A DNA stretch of 52,395 nucleotides from the NCBI GenBank assembly GCA_015063985.1, contig SVTC01000005.1, positions 1 to 52,395 of the forward strand, written 5' to 3'. This DNA is from Oscillospiraceae bacterium. GTDB lineage: Bacteria; Bacillota; Clostridia; Oscillospirales; SIG627. Position 1 is the first letter of the stretch. Every line of letters begins with the position of its first letter. The position numbers and the translations under genes are program-made. The notes under the pieces are model-generated. The model was not told where the DNA came from. It saw only the letters and a list, made by a program, of their open reading frames with translations, and did not search any database. This document shows positions 30,802 to 42,698 of the stretch, piece after piece.

Positions 30802-32730
30802 ATGAAAATGCGTCCCCCCGCAACACCCTTGATAAACGTAGACCCATATTTCAGTGTATGGTGCGAGAGCGATCACGTTCACTCCAACACCGTGCATTGG
30901 ACGGGCAAGTCCAATTCAATGGCAATAAGGCTTTTTGTGGACGGAGAGGAATTTCACCTTCTCGGACTTAACGAGAAGGATCCCGACACGAAAAAGAGGG
31001 TCAACACCCTGAAGCTTGGATCAATGGACGTGGATTGCTATTCCACCGAGCTTACTTACGAAAACGAGCGCGTGAGAGTAAAGCTGAAGTTTACCTCTCC
31101 GGTGATGGTGGACGATCTTTACTACGCATCCCGTCCCGTCAGCTATCTGAAGGCAAGCTGTGAGAGGCTGGACGGCTCGGTAAAGAGCGTTCGGCTTAAG
31201 GTCGTGGCAGGCGAGGAGCTGGTCTTGAATCGTGCAGGAGAGGGCAGAGCGCTGAGCAAGACCGCGGATATTGAAGGTATCACCGCGATCTCTATGGGCA
31301 GAGGCAGACAGAGAGTGCTTTGGAGAAGCGATGACGACGTGAGAATAGATTGGGGATACTTCTACCTTGGCGTCAAGGGAGAAGCAGAGGTCGGAAACAC
31401 CGTCATTTATGAAAGACACTTTGGTGAGATGTATGCCGTTTATGCTCTCTGCGAGCTTGATGACGAGGCTCTTATCCTTTTTGCCTACGACGATATAGAG
31501 TCCATTCAATATTTCGGCGACAACCTTAAGGCGTATTGGAAAAAGGACGGCAAGACCATCGAGGAGGCTATAGCCGAGGCGGCGGAGGATTATGAAGCCG
31601 TGCTCAGCCGTTGCGACGGTTTTTCCAAAAGACTTTGGGAGGATGCCGTGGCAAAGGGCGGAGAAAAGTATGCCGAGCTTTTGCAGCTTGCCACCCGTCA
31701 GGTTATGAATGCTCACAAGCTTGTGGTGGATAAGGAGGGCAACAATCTCTTTATCTCCAAGGAGTGTCACTCCAACGGATGTGCCGCAACGGTGGACGTT
31801 ACCTACCCCTCCGCACCGATGTTTCTTATCTACAACACCGAGCTTTTGAAGGGAATGCTCCGTCCCGTTATGAGATACGCCGCAAGCGAGGAGTGGATCT
31901 ATGATTTCGCTCCCCACGACGTTGGACAGTATCCCCTGGTAAACGGACAGGTATACGGCGTAAAGCGCAATCCCGATAAGAGTGTGGAGATAAGCTATGA
32001 GACCCAGATGCCCGTTGAGGAGTGCGGAAATATGCTCATTCTCTTTGCGGCTATCTGCGAGGCTGACAACGATGCCTCCTTTGTGAAGCCATACGTTGAG
32101 ACCGTGGATGCCTGGAGCAAGTATCTTATAAAATACGGTCTTGATCCCGAGAATCAGCTTTGCACCGATGACTTTGCGGGACATCTTGCTCACAACGTGA
32201 ACCTTGCCATCAAGGCTATAATGGGCATAGAGGCTTACAGTATGATCCTTGAAAGGCTCGGCGACCTTGAAAGGGCAAAGGAGCTGGATAAGGTGGCAAG
32301 AGAGTATGCCGCGTCTCTGGAGGAGAGGGCTAAAAACTCCGACGGCAGCTTAAGACTTGCCTATGACAAGCCCGAAAGCTTCTCCTTGAAGTACAACTCC
32401 GTTTGGGATAAGATCTGGAGGAAGGGCATTTTCACCGAGAGCTTTTACAAAAACGAGATCGCACGATACAAGAAGGAGATGCTCCCCTACGGCGTGCCGC
32501 TGGATTCAAGAAGGCCCTACACCAAGTCCGATTGGCTTATCTGGGTAGCAAGCCTTGCGGACAGTAAAGAGGACTTCAATTTCTTTGCCGATTCCCTTTG
32601 GGCGGCATACAACACCATGAGAAGCTATGCTCCCATGACCGACTGGTATTACTGTGATACCTCTCACATGGCAGGCTTCAGAAACAGAACCGTTCAGGGC
32701 GGTCTTTTCATAAGGCTGATGCTTGATTAA
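30802..32730 (+). CDS. Glutaminase-A-like protein (DUF4964/5127/4965/1793 architecture)
   Basis: 642 residues. RPPATPLINVDPYFSVW (4-20) and HWTGKSNSMAIRLFVDG (~33-49) are the DUF4964 start. A beta-rich DUF5127-like part follows to ~270. DUF4965/DUF1793 form an (alpha/alpha)6 barrel with FAPHDVGQYPLVNGQ, LCTDDFAGHLAHNVNLAIKAIMG and PLDSRRPYTKSDWLIWVASL. Fungal members are called glutaminase A; bacterial ones sit in polysaccharide-use loci and are probably glycosidases. No signal peptide. RBS TAAGGAG. Neighbours (AraC, GH78) support a carbohydrate role. Confidence 0.85.
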   Translation: MKMRPPATPLINVDPYFSVWCESDHVHSNTVHWTGKSNSMAIRLFVDGEEFHLLGLNEKDPDTKKRVNTLKLGSMDVDCYSTELTYENERVRVKLKFTSPVMVDDLYYASRPVSYLKASCERLDGSVKSVRLKVVAGEELVLNRAGEGRALSKTADIEGITAISMGRGRQRVLWRSDDDVRIDWGYFYLGVKGEAEVGNTVIYERHFGEMYAVYALCELDDEALILFAYDDIESIQYFGDNLKAYWKKDGKTIEEAIAEAAEDYEAVLSRCDGFSKRLWEDAVAKGGEKYAELLQLATRQVMNAHKLVVDKEGNNLFISKECHSNGCAATVDVTYPSAPMFLIYNTELLKGMLRPVMRYAASEEWIYDFAPHDVGQYPLVNGQVYGVKRNPDKSVEISYETQMPVEECGNMLILFAAICEADNDASFVKPYVETVDAWSKYLIKYGLDPENQLCTDDFAGHLAHNVNLAIKAIMGIEAYSMILERLGDLERAKELDKVAREYAASLEERAKNSDGSLRLAYDKPESFSLKYNSVWDKIWRKGIFTESFYKNEIARYKKEMLPYGVPLDSRRPYTKSDWLIWVASLADSKEDFNFFADSLWAAYNTMRSYAPMTDWYYCDTSHMAGFRNRTVQGGLFIRLMLD

Positions 32731-32745
32731 GTGAATAAATAAGCT

Positions 32746-32778
32746 AAGCTCCCTTTGAGAATCTCAGAGGGAGCTTTT
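32746..32778. terminator. Bidirectional terminator between convergent genes
   Basis: AAGCTCCCT.TGAG-AAT-CTCA.AGGGAGCTT with T-run on the plus strand. It separates the glutaminase-like and rhamnosidase genes. Confidence 0.85.
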
Positions 32779-32801
32779 GTAGTATGGAAAAAATATTAAA
32801 T

Positions 32802-34907
32802 TTACAGCTTGACTGTGAGAGTTTTTTCAAAGGGAATGAGCTTTCCGTTAAGCTCCAGGCTTGCCTCGGTGCCCTCGGGGACTGTAACGGTGAGGACGGA
32901 GTCTTCAAGCCTTACGCCGATAATTCCCCTCTTTGTGGGATAGGTGCAGGAAAACGCCTTAAGCTCTGCGGGAATTCGGGGGCGGAGGGTGAGCTTTTCA
33001 AAGCCCGGCTTTTCCTCATCGGGGCGGATGCCCGCAAGGGAGCGATAGAAGAAATCGCCCACGGAGCTGAACATATGGTGGTTAAGGGAGCTTTTGCCGT
33101 GCCATTCCTCTGTGAGACAATCGGCGCCGATCTCCAGCATTCTTTCAAAGCCGGGATAACCCTTGACGTGGAGCATTTTCCAGGCAAGCTCCACCTTGCC
33201 CGCATCGGCAAGAGTGTTGAACAAAAGCTTGATGCCGAAAATGCCGCAGTTGGTGTGATACTCACCCTTGATTATCTCCTCCTCCAGGATATCGAGAAGC
33301 TTTTCGGGCTCATCGGTAAGACCGAAGGCTATGCTTGCGGCAAGGAAGGTGAGGGAGCGGTCGCCGCTGTCTGCAAAGCTCTTTATAAAGCTCTGTCTTA
33401 CCTCGCCGCACTTATCCAGTGCCCACTGCTCCTCGGCGGGGTCGCCCAGTGCCTTGGATACCTTTGCGTAGACCGCATAGCATTGGTGGGCATAGGCGGT
33501 AAGGAGTGCGGGGGTGGAGCACTCCGGACAGTTCTTTGCGGGACACCAATCGCCAAGACCGTTCTTCCAGATGCCGTTGTCGCTGTTTTGCTCCATAAAG
33601 CCCAGATATTTTTTCATTGCGGGGGCGTATTTTTTCAGTATCTCTTTATCTGCGCTGAACAGATAGTTCTGCCAGGCTATTTCAAAGAGCACGTAGTCCC
33701 AGGTCGTGCCCGTGCCCCAATTATGACCCCAGCCGGAGTTGGGCACGATGCAGCTCAGCGCACCGTTGGGGCGCTGGGAGTCCAGGATGTCGTCCAGATA
33801 TTTTAAGTGAGCCGCCTTGGCGTCGAAGTTATAAAGAGTCTGCAGGCAGGAAAGGGAGGCGTCTCCGGTCCAGCCGTTCTTTTCTCTGTGGGGACAGTCG
33901 GTGGGGATATGGTGGAAGTTGGTACGGGTGGAGCGCAGGATCGCGGACTGAAGCCTTGTGATAAGCTCGTCCTCGCACTGAAAGCTTCCCGCCCTCTTAA
34001 GATCGGTGTGGAAGACTCTTGCGGTGACCTCCAATACTTCCGCGGAGGTGTGTATGATCGCCATGGAGAAGCCGTGGTAGCAGAAAATGCTGTGCCATTC
34101 CTCCTCGCCCTCGCCGCAAAGATAGTATTCATCCACTTGAAAGCGGGGATTTCCCTTCATACAGCTTTTTATCTCGTTTCGGGTAAGACCTCCGTCCACG
34201 GTGCGCCTTTCGCCGTAGGTGATCGCCACACGGGTGCCCTTTTTTCCTCTGACCCTGATATGGATATTTCCCGATATCGCCGCCTTGAAGTCGTAGAAAT
34301 GATGGCTGCCGTATTTTTCCGTTTCCGCGGGCTTGATAAGCTCGGTGACTCTGATGGGAGTGCCCTCAAAGAGCAGCAGCTCTCCGCCGGGGCCGTGGCT
34401 GACCGAGGCGTTTTTTGGGGGAGCGGGGCAGTGGTTGGCATCGTAGGTCTCGCCGCCTCGAAGAGAGTTGAAGGTGATGGGGCTTGTGGTGTACAGCCAG
34501 GAGGAGTCACTGTAAAGAGCGCTCTTGCCGTCGCAGTATAATTGACAGATAAGCTGTGGTCTTGCCTTCCAGGAGGCGGAATTAAAGTTCCAGGCATCGC
34601 CCTCCTGCTGGTTGTACCAGCCGTTTCCCAGGGTGACGGTGAGGGTGTTTTCTCCTTCTCTCAAAAGGGCGGTGACGTCGTACTTATTGTAATAGCATCT
34701 TTTATCGTATTCGGTAAAGGGCGGGTCGAGGAGAGTGTCGGTTATCTCCTTGCCGTTTATAAGAGCCTTGTAAAAGCCGAGACCGCAGATGAAAAGCTCG
34801 GCGGCCTTGAAGGCTTCAAGAGAAAAGCTTTTTGTAAATAAAGGGGAAGCGTTGGCGGGGCAGGAGGGAGCTTCTATCCATCTTGCCTCCTTGGAAAAGC
34901 TCAGCAT
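32802..34907 (-). CDS. GH78 alpha-L-rhamnosidase
   Basis: 701 residues. N-terminal beta-sandwich with carbohydrate-module features (FICGLGFYKALINGKEITD, LTVTLGNGWYNQQ at ~38-101), then the (alpha/alpha)6 catalytic domain with DCPHREKNGWTGDA at 337-350 (family consensus DCPQRdErlGWTGDA, containing the general acid), GLGDWCP, and EEWHGKSSLNHHMF near 616-629 with the base Glu. The C-terminal beta domain is present. No signal peptide, so it removes rhamnose from imported oligosaccharides, for example rhamnogalacturonan or flavonoid glycosides. Start ATG 34907. Confidence 0.95.
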   Translation of the reverse strand: MLSFSKEARWIEAPSCPANASPLFTKSFSLEAFKAAELFICGLGFYKALINGKEITDTLLDPPFTEYDKRCYYNKYDVTALLREGENTLTVTLGNGWYNQQEGDAWNFNSASWKARPQLICQLYCDGKSALYSDSSWLYTTSPITFNSLRGGETYDANHCPAPPKNASVSHGPGGELLLFEGTPIRVTELIKPAETEKYGSHHFYDFKAAISGNIHIRVRGKKGTRVAITYGERRTVDGGLTRNEIKSCMKGNPRFQVDEYYLCGEGEEEWHSIFCYHGFSMAIIHTSAEVLEVTARVFHTDLKRAGSFQCEDELITRLQSAILRSTRTNFHHIPTDCPHREKNGWTGDASLSCLQTLYNFDAKAAHLKYLDDILDSQRPNGALSCIVPNSGWGHNWGTGTTWDYVLFEIAWQNYLFSADKEILKKYAPAMKKYLGFMEQNSDNGIWKNGLGDWCPAKNCPECSTPALLTAYAHQCYAVYAKVSKALGDPAEEQWALDKCGEVRQSFIKSFADSGDRSLTFLAASIAFGLTDEPEKLLDILEEEIIKGEYHTNCGIFGIKLLFNTLADAGKVELAWKMLHVKGYPGFERMLEIGADCLTEEWHGKSSLNHHMFSSVGDFFYRSLAGIRPDEEKPGFEKLTLRPRIPAELKAFSCTYPTKRGIIGVRLEDSVLTVTVPEGTEASLELNGKLIPFEKTLTVKL

Positions 34908-34941
34908 AAGATCAACCTCTTTTCTTAATTATTACGGCTCT

Positions 34942-34970
34942 ATGATACAATAAAGCGCGCTAAAAGTCAA
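34942..34970 (-). promoter_or_regulatory. Promoter (minus strand): TTGACT-17-TATCAT
   Basis: TTGACT (34970-34965), 17 bp, TATCAT (34947-34942). Drives the rhamnosidase. Confidence 0.8.
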
Positions 34971-35015
34971 TAAAAACAAAAAATAAAAAAGTCGAAAAAA
35001 ACTCCTTTCGGGCTA

Positions 35016-35266
35016 TTGACAAATCCAAAAAAGTGTGATATTATTTTACTCTACACTATAAAATAGCAAACTATGCGCTTTTTGGAAAACGGATGTAAAA
35101 AGATTGTTAAAAGTCTTTTGAAATGTTACCGTAGTGTAAACAGACATAATATATTTTTTAAATTTTAAATGTATATTGTGTTAATTTTAGTCCGCGTCGG
35201 CGGAAAAGAATGGGTCAAAGACGAAAACGTATATAAAAAATGAGAAGAAATGGAGTGTTTAAGTTA
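35016..35266 (+). promoter_or_regulatory. rpoB promoter and ~215-nt leader
   Basis: TTGACA (35016-35021), 17-bp spacer ending TGa, TATTAT (35039-35044). The long AT-rich leader that follows has no ORF or recognised riboswitch. Weak dyads (for example AAAAGA..TCTTTT near 35097-35120) are the only structure seen. rplJ/rplL are not upstream, so here the cluster starts at rpoB. Confidence 0.8.
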
Positions 35267-38200
35267 ATGGTCAAACCCCAGAAGCTTGGCAACAACGTCA
35301 GAATGAGCTTTTCCAAGATCGACGAGATCCTGGAAATGCCCGATCTCATCGAGGTGCAGAGAAAATCCTACGAATGGTTTATCAACGAGGGTCTTATGGA
35401 GGTCCTCAGGGACGTAAGCCCCATTGTGGACTATTCCGGAAATCTGCTCATCGACTTTGTAGACTTCACCATGGACAGTACCCCCAAGTATCCCGTGGAG
35501 GAGTGCAAGGAAAGAGACGTAAACTATGCGGTTCCTCTGAGAGTTAAGGTAAGACTCTCCAACAAGGCTACCGACGAGATCAAGGAGCAGGAGGTCTTCA
35601 TGGGTGATTTCCCCATAATGACCGACAACGGCACCTTCGTCATCAACGGCGCGGAGAGAGTTATCGTTTCCCAGATCGTCCGTTCTCCCGGCGTATACTA
35701 CGAAAAGGTACCCGACAAGGCGGGAAAGCTGTGCCTTGCCGCTACCGTTATCCCCTACAGAGGCGCGTGGCTTGAATACGAGACCGACGTAAACGACGTA
35801 TTCTACGTAAGGATAGACAAAAACAGAAAGATGCCCGTTACCATCCTGCTCAGAGCTCTGGGCCTTTCAAGCGACAGAGAGATCAGGGATATGTTCGGCG
35901 ACGATCCCAAGATCATGGTCACCCTTGAAAAGGATATGATCAACGCCGCGGCAGAGGCGAACGGCACCGATGCATACGAGGAGTCTCTCAAGGAGATCTA
36001 CCGCCGTCTGCGTCCCGGCGATCCCCCTCTGGTGGAAAGCGCCGAGATCCTTATAAACAACCTTTTCTTCGACGCGAAAAGATATGATATCTCCGCCGTC
36101 GGCCGTTACAAATTCAACAAGAAGCTCTCCTTTGAGAAGCGTATCGAGGGCACGAAGCTCTTTAAGGATGCGGTCAGCCCCTTCACCGGCGAGATCGTTA
36201 TCGAGGCAGGTGCGGCTCTGGGCGAGGCCGAGGTCGAGCTCCTTGAAAGAGGCGGCGTTACCGAGCTTGAGGTCATCACCGAGCGCGGCGATATCTGCAA
36301 GGTATTCTCCAACCATATGGTCAGGGCAGAGTTCTTTATCGGCGAGGAGACCTGCGCACAGTGCGGAATAAAGGAGAAGGTGTATGCGCCTGCTCTCAGA
36401 GAGATCATGGAGGAGGCTGCCGGAGACGAGGAAGCACTCAGATCCCTTATCAGAGCCCGCATGAACGATCTTATTCCCAAGCACATCACCAAGGCGGACA
36501 TCTTTGCTACCGTTAACTATCTTATCGGTCTTACCCACGGTGTGGGCAGAGACGACGATATCGACCATCTGGGCAACCGCCGTCTGAGAAGCGTCGGTGA
36601 GCTTTTGCAGAACCAGCTCCGCATCGGCTTCTCCAGAATGGACAAGATCGTTAAGGAGAGAATGACCATTCAGGACAACGAGACCATCACTCCCCAGGCT
36701 CTTATCAATATCCGTCCCGTTGTCAGCGCAATAAAGGAATTCTTCGGAAGCTCTCCTCTGAGCCAGTTCATGGATCAGAACAACCCCCTCAGCGAGCTTA
36801 CCCACAAGAGACGTCTTTCCGCTCTCGGTCCCGGAGGTCTTTCCAGAGACAGAGCAAGCTTTGAGGTAAGAGACGTTCACTATACCCAGTACGGCAGAAT
36901 GTGTCCCATCGAGACACCCGAAGGACCCAACATCGGTCTTATCAGCTATCTGTCCACCTATGCCAAGATCAACGATTTCGGCTTCATCATGGCGCCCTAC
37001 CGCCGTGTTGACAAGGAGAGCGGTATAGTCACCAACGAGATCGTTTATATGACCGCCGATCAGGAGGACCAGTATATAGTCGCTCAGGCAAACGAGCCTC
37101 TTGATGAAAACGGACGCTTCGCAAGAGAAAAGGTAGCAGCCCGTAACAAGGAGGATATCGGAGAGTTCGAGAGAGACCGTATCGACTTTATGGACGTATC
37201 GCCTAAGATGGTGGTATCCGTTGCAACGGCTCTTATCCCCTTCCTGGAGAACGACGATAACTCCCGTGCGCTCATGGGCTCCAACATGCAGAAGCAGGCG
37301 GTTCCGCTGATGGTAAGCGAAAGCCCCATCGTCGGCACCGGCATGGAATACAAGGCGGCAGTGGACTCCGGTGTATGCGTTCTGGCGGCTGAGGACGGCT
37401 ACGTTCAGAAGGCAAGCGCCGACGAGATCGTTGTCAAAAACGACGATGGCAGGCTCAGGACCTATCCTCTCATCAAGTTCAAGAGGACCAACCAGGGTAC
37501 CTGCATCAACCAGAGACCCATAGTCAAGAGAGACCAGAGAGTCACCAAGGGTGAGGTCATCGCAGACGGTGCCGCCACCGCCAACGGCGAGCTGGCTCTG
37601 GGTAAGAACGTGCTTATCGGCTTTATGACCTGGGAGGGCTATAACTACGAGGACGCTGTTCTTATCAATGAAAGACTTGTCAGAGACGACGTTTATACGT
37701 CCATCCATATAGAGGAATACTCTCACGAAGCGAGAGATACCAAGCTCGGACCCGAGGAGATCACCAGAGATATTCCCTCCGTGGGCGACGATGCGCTGAA
37801 GGATCTTACTCCCGACGGCGTTATCAGAAAGGGTGCCGAGGTCCGCGCAGGCGATATTCTGGTAGGTAAGGTAACACCCAAGGGCGAGACCGAGCTTACC
37901 GCCGAGGAAAGATTGCTCAGAGCCATATTCGGCGAGAAGGCAAGAGAGGTAAGAGATACCTCCTTGAGACTTCCCCACGGCGAAAGCGGTATAGTAGTTG
38001 ACGTCAGGACCTTCACAAGAGAGAACGGCGACGAGCTTCCTCCCGGAGTAAACCGCGTTGTAAGAGTATACGTAGCTCAGAAGAGAAAGATATCCGTCGG
38101 AGACAAAATGGCGGGCCGTCACGGTAACAAGGGTGTTATTTCCAGGATCCTTCCCAGTGAGGATATGCCCTTCCTTCCCGACGGTACACCTCTGGATATC

Positions 38201-38998
38201 GTGCTCAATCCTCTGGGCGTTCCTTCCCGAATGAACATCGGTCAGGTGCTTGAGGTGCATTTGGGTATTGCCGCAAAGAAGCTGGGCGTCAAGATAATGA
38301 CCCCCGTATTCGACGGTGCAAAGGAAGAGGACATCGAGGAATTCCAGCGCAATGCGGGAATCGATCCCGACGGAAAGACCGTTCTTTACGACGGCAGGAC
38401 CGGCGAGCCCTTTGACAACAGAGTAACCGTAGGTATAATGTACTATCTCAAGCTCCACCATCTGGTAGACGATAAGATCCACGCCCGTTCCACCGGACCT
38501 TACTCTCTGGTAACCCAGCAGCCCTTGGGCGGTAAGGCTCAGTTCGGCGGCCAGCGTTTCGGAGAAATGGAGGTTTGGGCTCTGGAGGCATACGGTGCGG
38601 CTTACACACTGCAGGAGCTTCTTACCGTCAAGAGTGACGACGTTATCGGAAGAGTCAAGACCTTCGAGAGCATCGTGAAGGGACAGAATATCCCCACTCC
38701 CGGCGTTCCCGAATCCTTTAAGGTCCTTGTTAAGGAGCTTCAGGCTCTGGGCTTGAACATTCAGATCCTCAACAAGAACAACGAAGAGGTCGTCCTCAAG
38801 GAGATCTCCGAGGAGGAGGCAGACGAGGATAAGCAGAAGATCGACGTTAAGGATCTGGGCGAAATGATCTTTGACGATGACGATCCCATGTACGATGACG
38901 AGGAAGGCGTTGTCCGCGACGATGACGATATGGACGACGAGGACTTCTACGGCGAGGATTTCAGCGACGACGGAAGCTATGATTCCGAAGATCTTTGA
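35267..38998 (+). CDS. rpoB: RNA polymerase beta subunit
   Basis: 1243 residues from ATG 35267 (GGAG at 35252-35255); an in-frame ATG at 35240 has no RBS. All beta blocks are present, including the rifampicin region [32 protein letters not shown]. The residues equivalent to E. coli Gln513, Asp516, His526 and Ser531 are the wild-type ones, but Pro stands where E. coli has Gln510. [12 protein letters not shown] and [28 protein letters not shown] are intact. The last ~65 residues form a very acidic tail (runs of Asp/Glu with Tyr). rpoC follows after 19 bp in the same operon. Confidence 0.98.
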   Translation: MVKPQKLGNNVRMSFSKIDEILEMPDLIEVQRKSYEWFINEGLMEVLRDVSPIVDYSGNLLIDFVDFTMDSTPKYPVEECKERDVNYAVPLRVKVRLSNKATDEIKEQEVFMGDFPIMTDNGTFVINGAERVIVSQIVRSPGVYYEKVPDKAGKLCLAATVIPYRGAWLEYETDVNDVFYVRIDKNRKMPVTILLRALGLSSDREIRDMFGDDPKIMVTLEKDMINAAAEANGTDAYEESLKEIYRRLRPGDPPLVESAEILINNLFFDAKRYDISAVGRYKFNKKLSFEKRIEGTKLFKDAVSPFTGEIVIEAGAALGEAEVELLERGGVTELEVITERGDICKVFSNHMVRAEFFIGEETCAQCGIKEKVYAPALREIMEEAAGDEEALRSLIRARMNDLIPKHITKADIFATVNYLIGLTHGVGRDDDIDHLGNRRLRSVGELLQNQLRIGFSRMDKIVKERMTIQDNETITPQALINIRPVVSAIKEFFGSSPLSQFMDQNNPLSELTHKRRLSALGPGGLSRDRASFEVRDVHYTQYGRMCPIETPEGPNIGLISYLSTYAKINDFGFIMAPYRRVDKESGIVTNEIVYMTADQEDQYIVAQANEPLDENGRFAREKVAARNKEDIGEFERDRIDFMDVSPKMVVSVATALIPFLENDDNSRALMGSNMQKQAVPLMVSESPIVGTGMEYKAAVDSGVCVLAAEDGYVQKASADEIVVKNDDGRLRTYPLIKFKRTNQGTCINQRPIVKRDQRVTKGEVIADGAATANGELALGKNVLIGFMTWEGYNYEDAVLINERLVRDDVYTSIHIEEYSHEARDTKLGPEEITRDIPSVGDDALKDLTPDGVIRKGAEVRAGDILVGKVTPKGETELTAEERLLRAIFGEKAREVRDTSLRLPHGESGIVVDVRTFTRENGDELPPGVNRVVRVYVAQKRKISVGDKMAGRHGNKGVISRILPSEDMPFLPDGTPLDIVLNPLGVPSRMNIGQVLEVHLGIAAKKLGVKIMTPVFDGAKEEDIEEFQRNAGIDPDGKTVLYDGRTGEPFDNRVTVGIMYYLKLHHLVDDKIHARSTGPYSLVTQQPLGGKAQFGGQRFGEMEVWALEAYGAAYTLQELLTVKSDDVIGRVKTFESIVKGQNIPTPGVPESFKVLVKELQALGLNIQILNKNNEEVVLKEISEEEADEDKQKIDVKDLGEMIFDDDDPMYDDEEGVVRDDDDMDDEDFYGEDFSDDGSYDSEDL

Positions 38999-39017
38999 GA
39001 ACGGAGAGAATAAATAA

Positions 39018-42000
39018 ATGCAGCATATAGATTTTGATAAAATAAAGATCTCCCTTGCATCTCCCGATATGATCCGCAGCTGGTCAAGAGGTGAGGTCAC
39101 CAAGCCCGAGACCATCAACTACAGAACCCTCAAGCCCGAGAAGGAGGGTCTGTTCTGCGAGCGCATCTTCGGACCTATGAAGGACTGGGAATGCCACTGC
39201 GGAAAGTACAAGAAGGTACATTACGTAGGCAAGGTCTGCGAGAAGTGCGGAGTCGAGATCACCACAAACAAGGTACGCCGTGAGCGTATGGGTCACATCG
39301 AGCTTGCCGCTCCCGTGAGCCACATCTGGTATTTCAAGACCATCCCCTCCAAGATGGGAACCCTTCTTGATATCTCCCCCAGGCTTCTGGAGAAGGTACT
39401 GTACTTTGCTCAGTATATAGTCATCGATCCCGGTGACAGCGATATAACCCACCTTTCCAAGTATCAGCTCCTCACCGAGGGCGAGTACAGAAAGGCAAGA
39501 GAAAAATACGAGAACGACTTCAGAGCCGGTATGGGTGCCGAGGCTATCAAGGAGCTTTTGTGTGAGCTTGACCTCAACGCTCTCAGCGAGCAGCTGAAAA
39601 ACGAGCTCAAGGATGCTCAGGGTCAGAAGCGCCAGAAGGTGGCAAAGCGCCTTGAGGTGGTGGAGTCCTTCCGTCTTTCCGATAACAAGCCCGAGTGGAT
39701 GATCCTTGACGTCATCCCCGTTGTACCTCCGGATATCCGTCCCATGGTACAGCTGGACGGCGGCAGATTTGCCACCAGTGACCTTAACGATCTCTACCGC
39801 AGGGTCATCAACAGAAACAACCGTCTGAGAAGACTTATGGAGCTTCGTGCCCCCGAGATCATCATCAGAAACGAAAAGAGAATGCTTCAGGAGGCAGTTG
39901 ACGCCCTTATCGACAACGGCAGAAGAGGCAGACCCGTAACGGGTCCCTCCAACCGTCCCTTGAAGTCCCTTTCCGAAATGCTCAGAGGTAAGCAGGGCCG
40001 CTTCCGTCAGAACCTTCTGGGTAAGCGTGTGGACTATTCCGGACGTTCCGTTATCGTCGTAGGCCCCAACCTTAAGATATATCAGTGCGGACTTCCCAAG
40101 GAAATGGCACTGGAGCTCTTCAAGCCCTTCGTTATGAAGCGTCTTGTTGAGACCGGCAAGTCCAGCAATATAAAGGATGCAAAGAAGAAGGTGGAAAGAG
40201 TAAGCCCCGAGGTATGGGACGCTCTGGAGCACGTTATCAAGGGACATCCCGTTCTTCTCAACCGTGCGCCCACGCTTCACAGACTTTCCGTTCAGGCCTT
40301 CGAGCCCATATTGGTGGAGGGCAGAGCTATCAAGCTTCATCCTCTGGTATGTACCGCCTTTAACGCGGACTTCGACGGAGACCAGATGCCCGTACACGTT
40401 CCTCTGTCTCCCGAGGCTCAGGCTGAGGCGCGCTTCCTGATGCTTTCCGCAAACAACCTCCTCAAGCCCGTAAACGGCCGTGCCGTTACCGTTCCCACTC
40501 AGGATATGGTCCTGGGCTCCTATTGGCTGACCTACGTCAGAGACAAGAAGCTTGACAACGAGCTTAAGGACCGTCCCGACGAGAAGGGCGAGGGCAAGTG
40601 CTTCAAGGACTTCGACGAGGCAATGATGGCATATCAGAACGGCGATCTGGGTCTGCACGCAATGATAAAGACCAGGATCACCAGAAATATAGACGGAGAA
40701 GACGTTACCGGTCTTGTCCACACCACCCTGGGAAGACTTATCTTCAACTCCAAGATCCCCCAGTGCCTGCACTTCGTTGACAGAAGCAAGAGAGAAAATC
40801 TTCTCAAGCCCGAAATAGACTTTGTTGTTACCAGTAAGGACTTGGGCAAGATCATCGACCGTGCGATAAAGTACTGCGGTCCTACCGTAACCGCCGAGAT
40901 GCTTGACGACATCAAGGAAATGGGCTACAAGTACTCCACAAGAGGTGCGATCACCATCTCCGTATCGGATATGACCGTTCCCAAGGAGAAGAAGGATATC
41001 CTCGCCAAGGCTGACGTGGAGGTCGACTCCATCACCAAGCTTTACAAGCGCGGACGTCTTTCCGAGGACGACCGTTACAAGGCGGTCATTAAGATCTGGG
41101 AAAACACCACCGACGAGGTCACCAAGGCGCTTCAGAGAAACCTTAAGAGAGATAACCCCATCAACATGATGGCGGTATCCGGTGCGAGAGGTTCTATCAA
41201 GCAGATCCGTCAGCTTGCGGGTATGCGCGGTCTTATGGCGACTGCAACCGGTAAGACTCTGGAGCTCCCCATCAAGGCTAACTTCCGTGAAGGCTTGAAT
41301 ATATTGGAATACTTCATCGCGGCAAGAGGTGCCCGTAAGGGACTTGCCGATACCGCGCTGAGAACCGCTGACTCCGGTTACCTGACCAGACGTCTTGTTG
41401 ACGTCAGCCAGGACGTTATCGTAAGAGAGCAGGATTGCGGAACCACAAAGGGTATCTGGGTAGAGGATATCCGCGACGGAAACGAGCTCATCGAGGGTCT
41501 GGCAGACAGGATCCTGGGCAGATTTACCGTTGAGGACGTTGTCGACGGCGAAGGAAACGTGCTTGTCAAGGCAGGAGAAATGATCCAGGACGAGGACGTT
41601 GATGCCATCATGGCGGCAGGTATCACCAAGGTACACGTAAGAAGCATTCTCGAGTGTAAGGCACGTCACGGTGTCTGCGCACACTGCTACGGAAGCGACC
41701 TTTCCAGCGGTAAGCCCGTTTCCATCGGTGAGGCTGTCGGTATCATCGCGGCTCAGTCCATCGGCGAGCCCGGTACACAGCTTACCATGAGAACCTTCCA
41801 TACCGGCGGTGTCGCAGGAAAGGATATCACACAGGGTCTTCCCCGAGTTGAAGAGCTCTTCGAGGCTCGCAGCCCCAAGAAGCCCGCTATCCTCGCAGAC
41901 TTCGACGGCGAGATCGCCATCGACGATACCAAGAAGCTTAAGCATATCATCCTCACCAGCAAGGTCACCGGCGAGGAGAAGAGCTATACAATTCCTTACG

Positions 42001-42698
42001 GCCTGAGGATCAACGTTGAAAACGGTGACTTCGTGGTCAAGGGTCAGTCCCTTACCGAGGGCTTGAGAAAGCCTGCGGATATAGTAAGGATCGACGGTCT
42101 GGAGGCAGTTTACGAGTACATCGTAAAGGAGATCCAGAGAGTTTACCGTCTGCAGGGTGTTGAGATCAATGACAAGCACGTTGAGATCATTGCCCGCCAG
42201 ATGACCAGAAAGGTCAGAATAGAATCCTCCGGAAGCACCAATATGCTGGAAGGCTCGCTGGTGGATATCACCGAGTTCAACGAGGAGAACGGCAAGATCG
42301 AGGAGCGTCTGGCTCAGGGCGAGGTGGGAATCGCACCCGCTACAAGCTCTCCCGTTCTTATGGGTATCACCAAGGCAGCCCTTTCTACAGACAGCTTCCT
42401 GAGCTCCGCATCCTTCCAGGAGACCACAAAGGTTCTTACGGACGCTGCCATCAAGGGCAAGATCGATCCTCTGTTGGGTCTTAAGGAGAACGTTATCATC
42501 GGTAAGCTTATCCCTGCCGGAACCGGTATGGAATGCTACCGCGGCGTTGACATAGCCTACAACGATCCCGATCAGGAGGCGGTCGTGCCGGCGGAGGACG
42601 CTGAGCCCCTTGAGGAGCAGGAGCTTCCCGCTGAGCCCGTTGAAGAGGCTCAGGAGGATGCAGTTGAAGAGGAAAGCCAAGAGACTGCCGAAGAATAA
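39018..42698 (+). CDS. rpoC: RNA polymerase beta' subunit
   Basis: 1226 residues. Zinc finger [20 protein letters not shown] near 58-77; catalytic NADFDGD at 449-455 with Asp451, Asp453, Asp455 binding Mg2+; second Cys cluster [13 protein letters not shown]; trigger-loop region [13 protein letters not shown]. The C-terminus carries a Glu/Ala/Pro-rich acidic extension of ~45 residues. ATG 39018 follows ACGGAGAG. Length is normal for Clostridia. Confidence 0.98.
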   Translation: MQHIDFDKIKISLASPDMIRSWSRGEVTKPETINYRTLKPEKEGLFCERIFGPMKDWECHCGKYKKVHYVGKVCEKCGVEITTNKVRRERMGHIELAAPVSHIWYFKTIPSKMGTLLDISPRLLEKVLYFAQYIVIDPGDSDITHLSKYQLLTEGEYRKAREKYENDFRAGMGAEAIKELLCELDLNALSEQLKNELKDAQGQKRQKVAKRLEVVESFRLSDNKPEWMILDVIPVVPPDIRPMVQLDGGRFATSDLNDLYRRVINRNNRLRRLMELRAPEIIIRNEKRMLQEAVDALIDNGRRGRPVTGPSNRPLKSLSEMLRGKQGRFRQNLLGKRVDYSGRSVIVVGPNLKIYQCGLPKEMALELFKPFVMKRLVETGKSSNIKDAKKKVERVSPEVWDALEHVIKGHPVLLNRAPTLHRLSVQAFEPILVEGRAIKLHPLVCTAFNADFDGDQMPVHVPLSPEAQAEARFLMLSANNLLKPVNGRAVTVPTQDMVLGSYWLTYVRDKKLDNELKDRPDEKGEGKCFKDFDEAMMAYQNGDLGLHAMIKTRITRNIDGEDVTGLVHTTLGRLIFNSKIPQCLHFVDRSKRENLLKPEIDFVVTSKDLGKIIDRAIKYCGPTVTAEMLDDIKEMGYKYSTRGAITISVSDMTVPKEKKDILAKADVEVDSITKLYKRGRLSEDDRYKAVIKIWENTTDEVTKALQRNLKRDNPINMMAVSGARGSIKQIRQLAGMRGLMATATGKTLELPIKANFREGLNILEYFIAARGARKGLADTALRTADSGYLTRRLVDVSQDVIVREQDCGTTKGIWVEDIRDGNELIEGLADRILGRFTVEDVVDGEGNVLVKAGEMIQDEDVDAIMAAGITKVHVRSILECKARHGVCAHCYGSDLSSGKPVSIGEAVGIIAAQSIGEPGTQLTMRTFHTGGVAGKDITQGLPRVEELFEARSPKKPAILADFDGEIAIDDTKKLKHIILTSKVTGEEKSYTIPYGLRINVENGDFVVKGQSLTEGLRKPADIVRIDGLEAVYEYIVKEIQRVYRLQGVEINDKHVEIIARQMTRKVRIESSGSTNMLEGSLVDITEFNEENGKIEERLAQGEVGIAPATSSPVLMGITKAALSTDSFLSSASFQETTKVLTDAAIKGKIDPLLGLKENVIIGKLIPAGTGMECYRGVDIAYNDPDQEAVVPAEDAEPLEEQELPAEPVEEAQEDAVEEESQETAEE

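Noticed and set aside
32784-33806. Plus-strand open frame of 340 codons
   Set aside because: It lies wholly inside the minus-strand GH78 gene and has no recognisable domain; shadow frame.
35867-39118. Very long open frame antisense to rpoB (and 39084-42680 antisense to rpoC, others antisense to fusA and tuf)
   Set aside because: Codon bias in highly expressed genes removes reverse-complement stop codons. The products are low-complexity, with no RBS, and the sense genes are certain.
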